64,000 bases of DNA from Maylandia zebra (Eukaryota; Chordata; Actinopteri; Cichliformes; Cichlidae). The DNA is taken from positions 12,892,286-12,956,285 of the forward strand of contig NC_135176.1 in the NCBI RefSeq assembly GCF_041146795.1. Reading direction: 5' to 3'. Under the pieces are notes generated by a model that saw only the letters and a program-made list of their open reading frames with translations, was not told where the DNA came from and did no database searches. Each line of letters begins with the position of its first letter. Positions within the stretch are counted from its first letter, which is position 1. Below, in pieces: positions 36,095 through 47,010 of the stretch. A program made the position numbers and the translations under genes.

Positions 36095-36343
36095 ACGACC
36101 GTGGCTCAGGGGGTTGGGAAGCGCATCTGTAACCGGAAGGTTGCCGGTTCGATCCCTGGGCTCACTGTCCTGGTCATTGTGTCCTTGGGCAAGACACTTT
36201 ATCCTACCGCCTACTGATAGGGGCCGATGGCGTTCCCTGAACCTCGCAACCGTAGCTTGCCTCCACCAGTGAGTGAATGAATAGTGGCATTGTAAAGCGC
36301 TTTGGGTGCCTTGAAAAGTGCTATATAAATCCAATCCATTATT
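36095..36343 (+). mobile_element. tRNA-derived SINE
   Basis: The head CGACCGTGGCTCAGGGGGTT (A box) and GCCGGTTCGATCCCTGG (B box) are Pol III elements. The body includes CCTTGGGCAAGACACTTTAT and the tail GTGCTATATAAATCCAATCC, typical of teleost tRNA-SINEs with a LINE-like tail. The insertion interrupts sequence that is continuous at 27.55 kb in duplication unit 1, so it postdates the duplication. Confidence 0.8.
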
Positions 36344-36469
36344 AGTTAATGGCCGACTTGATGATCGCAAGGTGCCAAAGTCCATGTGGCAGCAAAAAAA
36401 AAATCATCACCCCTCCTCCACTGTTAGTGACAGTTGGCAGAGGTATTTGTGTGGATACGTTGTGTTTGT

Positions 36470-36830
36470 CATCCATCCATTTTCTGTCACTTATATGGGT
36501 TTTGGTCTCTGGGGCAGCAGTTTCAGCAGAGAAGTCCAGGCGTCCCTCACCACAGCCACCTCCTCTCAACCAGGGGACACAGATCAGTACAGCATTCTCC
36601 TCACTGTAAACGCCGCCCCGATCCATCTGTCATTCTTGTGTTCACTTGTGAACAACACCCTGGGATTCCTAACTCCTCCACTTGGGCCAGTAGCTGGTCC
36701 CTGACCCAGAGTGGGCACTCCACTCTCTTCTGGCTGAGAACCACGGTCTCGGACTTGGAGGTGCTAATTTTTCTCTAATTCAATTTTCTCTTTGATCATA
36801 GGTGAGGGGCCAGGTAATCTCCCATGGGAA
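36470..36830 (-). mobile_element. Rex-type LINE fragments, rearranged
   Basis: Antisense reading gives ISTSKSETVVLSQKRVECPL followed by WVRDQLLAQVEEL, a reverse-transcriptase segment common to fish Rex1/Rex3-like LINEs. It is preceded on the plus strand by the common CATCCATCCATTTTCTG motif of the same kind of repeat. Pieces are out of normal order, so this is a mosaic remnant. Confidence 0.55.
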
Positions 36831-37063
36831 ACCCTAATAGGGGGAAACTGCCCTGAACAACATCGCTCCTGGGATCACTGGGGGGCACAAACCTCTCCTT
36901 GATAAGGTGGCGATTCATGGAGGGGAGTTGTGTTTGATTTTCATCCAATGTGGGGCTGTGCATTATGGTTAAACATGTCCACATTACAATTATAAACCAC
37001 ACTGTACATTCTTTATAGAGAAAATAGACTTTCTCTTTCTTTTGTCCTTTCTCCCTCTTCTCA

Positions 37064-37415
37064 ACCCCAGACAGTCACAGCAGATGGCCGCCCTTCCCTG
37101 AACCTGGTTCTGGTGGGAGTTTCTTCCAAAATTTGAATCTGTTCATCTGGATGTAGCGTGTTCAGTGGGAGAAACGTTTCGTCACTCATCCAAGTGACTT
37201 CTTCAGTCTCAGCTGACTGCAGGTTTCCCCAATCTTATAAACAGTACATTTGTACAATGACTGAAACTAGCTAACTAAAAGAACAATGGGCTGTGAGATC
37301 AGTTCCTTGATCATTAATGTGTAGTTTGTCATGGTTGTTGATTAGTGGTCATGACAACCATTAGGGGACTGTTGTTATGATTTGGGGCTATATAAATAAA
37401 ATTGAATTGAAATGA
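37064..37415 (+). mobile_element. L2-like LINE tail interrupted by a second element
   Basis: The outer parts (CAGCAGATGGCCGCCCTTCC near 37,078 and GGGGCTATATAAATAAAATT near 37,384) are the same LINE tail as at 31.8 kb. About 240 bp in the middle is foreign and carries GAAACGTTTCGTCACTCATC, a motif I associate with Penelope-like terminal repeats. Nested insertion is clear; the name of the inner element is less certain. Confidence 0.6.
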
Positions 37416-37470
37416 ATGCAATTCAAATGTTAGTCTACTTACCCTCCTCGAGAGGAGAATTCTTATGAAA

Positions 37471-37484
37471 GCGCCCTCTGGTGG
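37471..37484 (-). promoter_or_regulatory. CTCF-like motif
   Basis: GCGCCCTCTGGTGG on the plus strand is the reverse of the CTCF core and fits the consensus at all positions. The matching place in duplication unit 1 (about 29,205) is degenerate. Confidence 0.4.
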
Positions 37485-37540
37485 TGTTTGAAAATCATAA
37501 CAATCCACTTCACATGCGCCACTTGTAGGTCATTGCTTAA

Positions 37541-37841
37541 CCTCCTATGACCTGGCGTCCACATATGTGGACATCACATTTTGGGTTATTTAGATCAAAA
37601 TACTCGATTTTGCTCTACAAGGACCTGATATCCACTTACGAGGACATTATGCTGCTACTGTTCTATCGAAATTTTAAACGAATATCCTCATTTTTCTTAG
37701 GAACAAAAAATAGGTAAAAAATAAATAAATAAAATAAAAATCTGGCAATTCTTTGTTTTTACATTCATCAGGTCCCAATCAGTCCAAATATCAAAGAGAA
37801 ATTAAAAATGCATGTCGTGGAAGAGTTCGGGTCTTAGGAGG
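37541..37841. mobile_element. piggyBac-like MITE with TTAA duplication
   Basis: The 301-bp element starts CCTCCTATGACCTGGC and ends GGGTCTTAGGAGG, imperfect inverted repeats, directly flanked by TTAA at 37,537-37,540 and 37,842-37,845, the piggyBac target duplication. It has no coding capacity. A degraded relative lies at 40.99-41.17 kb. It is absent from the matching place in unit 1. Confidence 0.75.
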
Positions 37842-38572
37842 TTAAAGACTATGTAAAAATAGTAAAGTGGCATATGCTATTTAATTTTAACTTACATAAA
37901 ACCTGGTGTAGCAACTAAATTAATATTTTCATTATGGAATCATTGGCAGCTATGTGTCCACTCTCTGCTGTGATTCTCCAGTCCCCAACATTAATCTTTT
38001 TCAATTCTTGTGTAACCTTTTTATTTATTTATTCATGTACGTCAGTGAAACCAAAACTGCCTGATTATGTGTCATTTTATCTAGGACTGGCTAACAATTT
38101 GAGATAACACTGAAATATTTGTATATCAAGGCTGGTATTTATTATAATAGTAAAAAGACATTTGTCATGTATTTTATTTTGCTCTGAAGGTTATTACATT
38201 AATTATAGTAAGATATTAGTAATATAGTACACTACTAATGTAATATTAGTAATAGCCACTAAAACCTATCAATGGTGTAAAACACAATTATTCAAAAGAT
38301 ATACTTTTTAGATTTTTTTAAAAAAAAACATAGTAAAACTTTAGCTGCAATGTTTCAAGCCAGATTATATAAAACTGGCCATCTAATTAGCATAACTCAT
38401 TTCTAATGTCGTGGATTTATTATTACTAAAAAAAGATTGCACAACAGTAAATTAAAATTTTCTGCAATATGTGAAGCATGAAATACAAAAAAGTTCTTCT
38501 TTTTTTTTAAATAGTAAAAAATCAAAGAGAATGTTTTATGCAGATGTAGACAAGAGGTTTATCCTCATTCAT

Positions 38573-38586
38573 CCAGCAGGGGGCGC
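38573..38586 (+). promoter_or_regulatory. CTCF-like motif 3' of tm4sf copy B
   Basis: CCAGCAGGGGGCGC, identical to the site at 30,173 and in the same position relative to the tm4sf stop codon. It stayed unchanged while nearby flank diverged. Confidence 0.5.
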
Positions 38587-38745
38587 CCATCAATTGTCAG
38601 GAACTCTCAGTGTCTGTAGATTAAGGAATGAATAAATAATAAGTATACAGATAAGAGAAGTTAAGTCTCTCTATATAAATCTGAGAAGCAAATCATTTGA
38701 GATGTAATTATTTTCACCTATTATTCTTTTAAGGCGAACTCAGTT

Positions 38746-40480
38746 TCAAAGCACTTCTTTGTTGCAGGTTCCACACAGACAGCCGAAGAGCCCGTTGATC
38801 ATCTGTATGGCACAGAGGATCACCTGCAGGCAGCTTGTGGCCAGCAGAGTGCCGAACAGTCCAAGGTTAAACTGCACAATGTTCTTGGGCTCTGTGCATA
38901 AGCTCCACAATTTATCGTTCTTCAGGTAGTTGTTGTCACTGTGCAAGACAGGAGATTTATAAATGACTAAGAATTAAGAAACATATCAATCGTGTCCTGA
39001 GGAAGTCACTCCTGTGCTTTTTTTTTACCCTGTGAGTTCTTTAAAAGGCGTTGTCCAGATCAGTACAGTTTTGCAGAGAGGCCCATTCTGCAAACCAAGT
39101 GCTGCAACAATTAAACTGTACAGGCCTCCAGCAACACCCACTGCAGCAAATGCAATTGATAAGAACATCTGCAGAGAGAGTAAATGATAAAGGTCAAATG
39201 CAATCATGATACAGTTTAAAGACACAACTCCCCCCCTGTTGATAAATGAAACATTTAGGGAGGGACAAGCACTCTGTTTAGTTTTCCCATAGACTACAGA
39301 TCTCCTTAAAATTAAGTACAGGCTAAACCAAACATAACAAAAACAGGTTTGCTGGTACTGTGTTAAGTCACTTTTTCTATTTCTGTTGCAGGCTTAATTT
39401 TTACAATGTAATCATAGCTTAACTCTATCAACAAAAAGGCCTTCGCTGGATTGCTGTACGTTTGAAGTTTTGTTTTTTATTAAAATGCATTTCTGTACCA
39501 CTAAGTCCAAAAACATTTCAGTGAGCCTTTTCCTGTGTCTTCAACCTTTAAACATTCTCTCGAGATCAAGAAAGGAGACTCTGCAAACAACATGATGTCT
39601 AATTAAATTAGGATGACATCTAAGTAAATTAGGAACCTAAAAAGACATGCTGTTGTGGCTTGCAAATTGCAGCGAATTTGGCTTCTTTTTTTTTGGCTTC
39701 ACTTGAATTTAGCCTCAGTACAAAAGTGGAGAAAATAAAGATTGAACTATACAAGGAATTTTTATAAAATAATCATCACTTTGGGCCAGTTTGTATGACA
39801 CACATTGGAGTGACCTTGTGGCATATACTTTAACATTTCAGGTCAATAGCTATTTGTATTTCCACTGATCTTACTGATGTTATTTTTAACTATTTACTGA
39901 CAATTTGCAGAGTTCAAATCTCCTTTCAGTGAAGATTGCATATGATGCATTAATCATTAAACTTAATCAAGCCTCCCTAATCGACCACTTGCAACATCTT
40001 ATTGTACTCATGTCTGACTCACCCCACAGCGATTTCCACAGCAACCCTGTTTACCAGTTAAATGAATGTACAATGCTGGTAGCAACACCTGTAGAAGGAC
40101 AAAGGAGGTGATAGGACATAATATTCAGTCGGATATTAGTGGAATATTTAAAAGACTCTGTAAACATGCAAACATGAGCCTTCATTCGTGTTTTGAGAAG
40201 CAGTGCGCACCAAGTGCATTCTGACTTTTCAACCTTGCAAATATACAGAATAAAAATGTTTAATTTCTGCAACAGACTGAAAAATAAAAAAAAGACCACT
40301 CACCATTACACCCCCTCCAATGAGTCCCCCCATGTATTTCACCTCCTCGGTAATATGTCCGTCTTTGGCATAAGTGACGTCCCCATCAGGGAAGAACAGC
40401 ACGATGTTACAGATGATAGATATGACTACTAGTGGGTACAGAGCAACAGCAATAAAACGGGAACATTTTCCAGTGCACAT
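38746..40480 (-). CDS. Transmembrane 4 L6 family member, copy B
   Basis: The duplicate of copy A. Coding exons on the minus strand are 40480-40304, 40088-40023, 39168-39029 and 38938-38746, with the same intron phases, giving 191 aa. Exon 1 differs from copy A at only six of 59 residues. One change replaces Cys9 by Phe (MCTGKCSRF), removing a possible palmitoylation site; another turns the N34 position into Asp. The Cys-rich loop GKQGCCGNRCG has one more Cys than copy A. TM3 is MFLSIAFAAVGVAGGLYSLI, and the large loop keeps NGPLCKT and LCTEPKNIVQFN. All four membrane segments and splice sites look intact, so the gene appears functional. The TATA box seen in copy A is absent here. It sits in duplication unit 2 with a short 0.85-kb intron 2. 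Confidence 0.88.
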
Positions 40481-40991
40481 GTCTGCAGATGGAGAAAGTT
40501 ACTAACTTGGTAGCAAAGTTTGAGCTCAGATGATTCTTGCTTGTCGAAAGAGGCTCCACTTAAATGTGACTGGGGGAAAAAAAGCAGCCAGTGGGAGGGA
40601 GGTTAGGATGTGGGAGGTGTAGTGAAAACCAGTGACAGAAAAGATATGGGATAGGCTGCGGAAGGATGTGTGACTCACCCTGTGGAATTATAGAGACACA
40701 AGCCTTGTGTTGTTCACTCGCTGGCATGATTAGATAACGACGTTGTTTGGTCAACTTTATAACTACACACTGGTCCCCTTATTGACACATGTTGGTGCCG
40801 AGCATGTCACTGCTGAGAAATAAGCTGCATGATCAGAGTTCCAAAATGCTTATTGGGATTAAATACAAGCAAGTTTCTTGTACATTGCTTGAATGCACAA
40901 CTAGATTAGTGTGAGACACATGTTTATATGTCAGAACCCAGCTCAGAGTATGCGACAAGAAATATGGAGCCCACACATAGACTTAGGCTAA

Positions 40992-41170
40992 CGATACCAA
41001 AAATGGCTTATCCTCCCAGGACCTGGTGTGTGCACATCACATTTTGGGTTATTTAGACCAAAATACTCAATTTTGCTCTACATGGCCTGAGATCCACTTA
41101 TGAGGACGTTATACTGCTACTATTCTATTGAAATTTTAAATGAATATCCTCATATGTGGCTCTCATTTTT
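40992..41170. mobile_element. Degraded relative of the 37.5-kb MITE
   Basis: It shares ATCACATTTTGGGTTATTTA and TCCACTTATGAGGACGTTAT with 37,575-37,690 at moderate identity. The ends are lost. Confidence 0.6.
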
Positions 41171-42642
41171 CTTAGAAACAAAAATCAGGTAAAAAAAAAA
41201 AAAAGAGTGAGAATGTGCCAAAAAAATAAATAAATAAATAAATGTCAGTCAATGAGCATCCATAAAGAAGAGAGAAGCAGAAAAAGGGATATTCTGGCAG
41301 GGCTTTTTACAGTGTACCTGAGTCTGAACTGCTCAGGTGTTCTGCTTCTAAGTTTGGGACAGCTCTAACCACCAGTTACATGAAAAAGATAGACGCAGGG
41401 CAAATGGGGCTCGTCTGCAGAGTAATCTTGACCTTGTAAGATTTTTGAAGTAAGTTACGTAAACGCTTGTTTGTATCACTTCGTAAGGTTTCACTTAGTG
41501 CTCTGCATCTTCCACTTGCATAGAAAAATTTGGCTAGTTGTCTCTTTGGACTTGCCTTTGGAGGAAGTCTGTGATTTCATTAGTCTCAGGTTTGGTCATT
41601 TGTGATGAGATCCTATTCTTTGAACTATATTTGCTTAGTAATGGTTTTTAGAGATGGCTTAATATTCTCAGAGTGTTGAATATAACTAGACCACTTGTCT
41701 GTGTTTCTTTGCTATGAGTGGTGTTTTTTTCTTTTATTCTTCTGTCCATTGTAAGTTGTTTTTATTGTCTTTATTATTAACAGAAAAAACCCACCACTGA
41801 ATAAAGCCAGGCTGTTGTGTGGCCTTGTGGATGATATCCACGTTGGGGTTCACTGGGGTTCAGTCTGCTTTACCTATCCATGGCATAGAGGTGATTTGGG
41901 GAAATGATTTGGCTGGAAATTGGGTCTTGGCTGAAAATTGGTTACCCATTAAGTCTGCTATTCTGAATGACAGATGGGTGTAGAAGTCTGTTAGAGAATA
42001 CAGGGTTAAGCCCTAATGACTTTTATGATCTTCAGACAAAAGGTATGAGGACCTTTAGCAGTGGGATAAGTGGTTATCAGATGACTCACCTGTGAAATTG
42101 ATAGACCGTGTTAATGGTTTGCGGCAGACTATAGGGCAGGTCAGTTGACAAAACAGAACCTAAAAAAGCCGCAGGTCAAGATGAAACATTTGTGTGACCA
42201 GAACTCTGAGAAGTCTCAAGTGGGTAAAAGGGTGACCAGGACACCAACCCCTGGATCTGATGAAATTTGCAGGGTCATATCCTAAAGTGCGGCAAGCGTC
42301 AGAATAGAATTGTCTGATTGCTACTCAAGACCAACTTTACGAATTGTTAAACGTGTCGAAACCATATAATGTCTTCGCTTTATCTCTGTGTATGTCAAGC
42401 TCTGTAGATTCTCCTTCCTCAGCAATGGATTCAGCTTTGATTGCTAACAGTGTGATGGTGCATTCAGACATGTCTTTTTATTTTCTTTATTGTACTTTTT
42501 TATTTATTTAAGAGCCCCCAAAGTCTATGTGTGATCTATCTTTTCTTGTCAATTACACATATTCAAAACGAGTGAGTTTCTTTTGTTGTTGGAATGTATA
42601 ACAGCCACCACTTCTTAGTGTGAGAGACATGTTCAAAAAGCA

Positions 42643-42898
<256 letters not shown>

Positions 42899-42900
42899 AT

Positions 42901-43001
<101 letters not shown>

Positions 43002-43833
43002 CTTTTGTAATTTCTAGGCTTAAATGTCTCTGCAGTTATATTGGGCATCAAGCAAATCGAAGGCATATGTATTAGTATATATCAGTACATTAGTATATTA
43101 TCTAGGCACTGTACTGACAACGAGAGAGAAACTCATGCTGAACAAAACATGTTTGGTGTCTGGGCAACACTTAGGGTGAGGCAAGATTACTCAGCTGCCA
43201 TAAAGGTTATCATGAGATCTGAAGTTCCCTTCCTCACCTTCCTCACACACAGCAATGTTTTGAGTGCTGTGGATTGTATTTTGATTGATTATTCTTTTTA
43301 GAAAAACCGTGAAGTTTGTTAATGCATCTGGAATATGAAATCGCATTTATACAGGATAGATAGACAGAATAAAGTTTGTGTGGAGTGAAACAAAGAGGTG
43401 CACTCTCAAATATCACTGCAGTTGTATTAGTATATTTTTTAGTGACTGTAATGACAAAACACAAGACAAATGTGTAGCTGTGGACCAGAAGCATTTATTT
43501 TCAAGCAGTTTATTAATATCTGACTCTATGATTAGCGTGAATTATTTGCAATACTGTACTCGTTTCACAGCGGACGCTAATGTGTGTATGTAACAGCAGC
43601 CTCAAGCATATTAAAATACCCCAACAATACTTTTAGAGCAAGCATACACTACAGATGTACTGAAGGCAGGAACACTTCTTTTAGACTCCTCTTCAGATGT
43701 GGCGTAAATGCAAACAGTCAAAAGCCTCCTGATCAGAAACCTATGCATGCTGTAATTTGAAAGAACAAACATCAATAAAACGAGGGAGCCACTGGTGAGT
43801 GTAACTTATGTGAAACATCAATGTGTGGTCTTT

Positions 43834-45582
43834 TTACCTCACCTCTTTTTTGTCACAGGTTCCAAACAGAGTGCCGGCAAGGCCATTGATTATCTGCATG
43901 GCACAGAGCAACCCCTGCAGGCAGCTGGCTATGAGCAGAGTCATAAACAGCGCAGTATTGAACAGCACCACATTCTTTGGCTCACTGCACTTCGCCCACG
44001 ACTTATAGTCAGTCAGGTAGGTCATATTGCTGCGTGAAGAAAAGAGGTTTATGAGCAACCAGAACTTATTGAGGATTTTAACAAGTGTCTTTGGAAAACT
44101 GCTTCTGCTTGTCACCTGCTTTGGAAAGGTCTCTGCCAATCACCGGTTTCAGATTTGCAGAGGGGGCCATTTGTTAAGCCAAGAAATGCTGCGATGAAGC
44201 TGTAAACGGCACCCGCCGCACCCAGTGCAGCAAACAGAATAGATAGGAACATCTGCCAGAGTTAAATGACAATGACAGGTCATAAAAACATTTCTATTGC
44301 AGATTAAGATATTTGGTATTAACAGTGAATTCTGAGCAGCTTTTAATATTTCACCTCTGTTCTTCTAAGATTTGTGTGAAACTATTATTTATAAGTTTAA
44401 GAAAGAAAAGCCAAATAACTGTCCAATGTCCTTTCTAGCTCCTATCCTATCACGAACTACAGACTGACGTCCCAACATACCTCTATTATTAAAACAAGAT
44501 AATAGTTTCTAGTCAAGACTCACAGTTGTGCATGCATGTGCATGTCATAATGGTGTTTTGTTTTGCTTAACTGTCATTGCATTGTTCTATTCTCGATGCA
44601 AATCTTTCATTAAGCTTATTGTTTAATTTGGCAAATTGTTTGGCAAAAAAGAAGAAGAAATGAATTGAGTTAGTATTTGTGGTAATTTGCTGTCTTATCT
44701 CACATGGACTTAAATATTGCGTAATAATGATACAACACCAAACATATTTCTTCTTTTTGGAAGTGTCTCTCCGCTTGGTCGCACACCCGTAAACACTTAC
44801 GTGTGAACTGAATATATCTGCTTTAATGTCCTTCCTCATACTGCCATCCTACCAGTATATCTTATAGCAAAGCAGTCGCACCACATGATGCTATCACCTC
44901 CAGATAATTTTGAATTCCAAGTATCCAAGTGTTACAATCCAAGTAGTACAATCATTTTTCTTCGAACGCGATGATGTTGATAGCGCCCCCATGTGTACTT
45001 GAAAACTGTCCCCTGTTGTTGTTGTTTTGTTTGTTGCAGTTTTTGCTTAAAGGCCTTTAAGGTTTTGTGAATACAGGACACTTTTTATCCTTTATATAGA
45101 GACTTTGGCAGTTCTTCCTGATCTTGCAAGTAGTCATTTAACTACAATTCCTTTACCAGTTACTGAGACGTACCTGTCACCAGAAATGTGTTCAAAGTTA
45201 CTCACCCCTAAGCGATTTGCGCAGCACCCGTGCTCTCCAGTCAAGTGAATGGAAAGTGCTGACATGAAAACCTGTGGTGGTACACACAGAGTTAAACTAC
45301 TCTGCATGCATCATCAACAAGAAACCAGTTCAACAGCACTTAAGTTAAGTTCAGCCACTCTAAGCCTTTAAATAGCACCAAATTTTCAGTAAGATTTGAA
45401 GAGCTTCTAGATTAAACAAATTCCAGGTTGTTGTTTGTTTTTGTTTTGTTTTTTTCTTTTAACCAACGCACAAAATCTGTACTTGGAGTAAACTATTCTG
45501 TAAAACCATTTATAGTCTGTTCAAATTGAGGTTTTACAATATATTTTATAGTTTACACCATCTATCAGACCATCTATTAGAT

Positions 45583-45631
<49 letters not shown>

Positions 45632-45857
45632 TAAAGACTTGGCTCCCACCCTTACAATCCAAAGAGAAGTGAAAACTCACCAATAAACCTCCTCCAATGA
45701 GTCCCCCCATGTACATGACCTCTCCAGTGATGTGCTGCTTTTTCACATACTCTGTGCTGAGGTCGGGGAAGAACAGCACGATGTTGCAGATGATGGACAG
45801 AAGCACCATCGGGTACAGAGTATAGGCAATGATACGCGAGCATTTTCCAGTACACAT
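43834..45857 (-). CDS. Transmembrane 4 L6 family member, copy C
   Basis: The third, more diverged tandem member. Coding exons on the minus strand are 45857-45681, 45271-45206, 44252-44116 and 44029-43834, in the same phases as A and B, giving 191 aa. It starts MCTGKCSRIIAYTLYPMVLL. The first loop is FPDLSTEYVKKQHITGEV, the Cys-rich loop GEHGCCANRLG, TM3 is MFLSILFAALGAAGAVYSFI, the large loop has NGPLCKSETGDWQ and KCSEPKNVVLFN, and TM4 is CLQGLLCAMQIINGLAG. Unlike A and B it has an N-glycosylation sequon (NMT) in the large loop, as TM4SF family members commonly do. An in-frame ATG eight codons upstream also exists, but the MCTGKC start is the family start. It lies outside the recent segmental duplication, so it is the older paralogue. 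An AAT microsatellite sits in intron 1. Confidence 0.87.
45583..45627. repeat. AAT trinucleotide microsatellite
   Basis: About 14 TAA/AAT units in intron 1 of tm4sf copy C. Confidence 0.95.
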
Positions 45858-45899
45858 GTTGTCACAGAGAAAACTAACCAACTGTGATTAAAGACTTTC

Positions 45900-47010
45900 T
45901 GTTCATCACGTTTTAGTGCACATCCTTCCTGTTTTTTGGGTTTTTTTGGTCTTCTGTTTTTTGAGAGGAAAGACGTCCTACATGAAAAAGAAAAACGTTT
46001 GAAGCGTATTTGCATTGGTGGCTTCATTTTATTAAAAATAGGGAGCTGGTAGAGTAGTTTTGAGCCAAAACTGAACGTCTTTATCGAACATTCATCCCCT
46101 GTGAAAATCGCAGGTTTCTTAATGGTGGTGTCATAATGATGATGGTTCAGTGGTAGGGTCGCTCAAAGTATCCGCTGTAGGGAAAACAAAAGGCCTAACT
46201 AATTACACCTGGGCATAAAACCTCTACAAATTTGTGATCATTTATATAAAATCTACAGCCTTTATCTGTTTCACTGATCTGTTAAACTCACATTTTGTTG
46301 ATTTAGTTATCAAATTTTCACCAGCGGGAGGCTTCCTACTTTTGATACCAAAATAAATTGCTACAAAGACTCAACAAAGAGCAATAATAAAAACTACTAC
46401 TCCGAAGTCTCAGCACCTCCTCATTTAGGACTGTTTTCTATCTGATTTTCTCCCCCAACAAAAATGGGCTACTCTTAAGCGAGAACACCCTGGGATGAAA
46501 ACCAGATATGATTGTAGTCTGTTTTTTCATACTTGGGGAGATTTTCTGTGCTTTCTTGTAATCGGAATTCCAGATGTGTGGGAGGCTACAAGCAGGATTA
46601 GTACGTCACATGTTTTGGTCAACCCTCCAGTACACCCGCAGATAATGCCCTCTCCTACGAAGACACTGTTGTAGCTCAGCTATGAAATAAAAAATGTGAA
46701 ATTTGTTTCAGAGCTTTTAGCAGAGCATGAGAAGTAGATGTCAGTTAAGTACTTTGCACACAACTGAATTCAGTTATGTTCAAACTGTGCAGTTCTCCAG
46801 AAACATCCCATAATTATAGTAACCTCTTTGCCATTACAACAAAGACTACAAAAGCTGGATAACATTTTTTTTCTCTTGGAAACTGTGGTTTTATCTCAGA
46901 GGTCAAACGTCTGGCTCTTTATCCTCTTTGGACTCCACTGTAAACACTGGGAAACCTTTGGACCACTCCCCCTGTTGCTGATGATCATTCCCGGCTACGG
47001 CTGAGCCACT
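45900..47010. other. Divergent promoter region between tm4sf copy C and mpdu1
   Basis: About 1.1 kb separates two genes transcribed away from each other, so both promoters are expected here. I see no clear TATA box or CpG island. The 100 bases before the mpdu1 ATG are the likely 5' UTR. Confidence 0.45.

Larger units (their letters stand above)
34825..38745. other. Intergenic space between tm4sf copies A and B
   Basis: Contains the upstream flank of copy A, the junction of the two duplication units (about 35.6 kb), a tRNA-derived SINE, a mosaic of LINE fragments (36.47-37.42 kb), a piggyBac-like MITE and two CTCF-like motifs. No gene is visible. Confidence 0.65.

Noticed and set aside
36095-36343. 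Protein-coding exon suggested by overlapping frames on both strands
   Set aside because: The sequence is a tRNA-derived SINE; the frames lack splice context and family resemblance.
41280-42480. Possible old LTR-type element in unit 2
   Set aside because: A segment resembling a primer-binding region was glimpsed, but no paired terminal repeats or recognisable coding parts could be seen; left unassigned.
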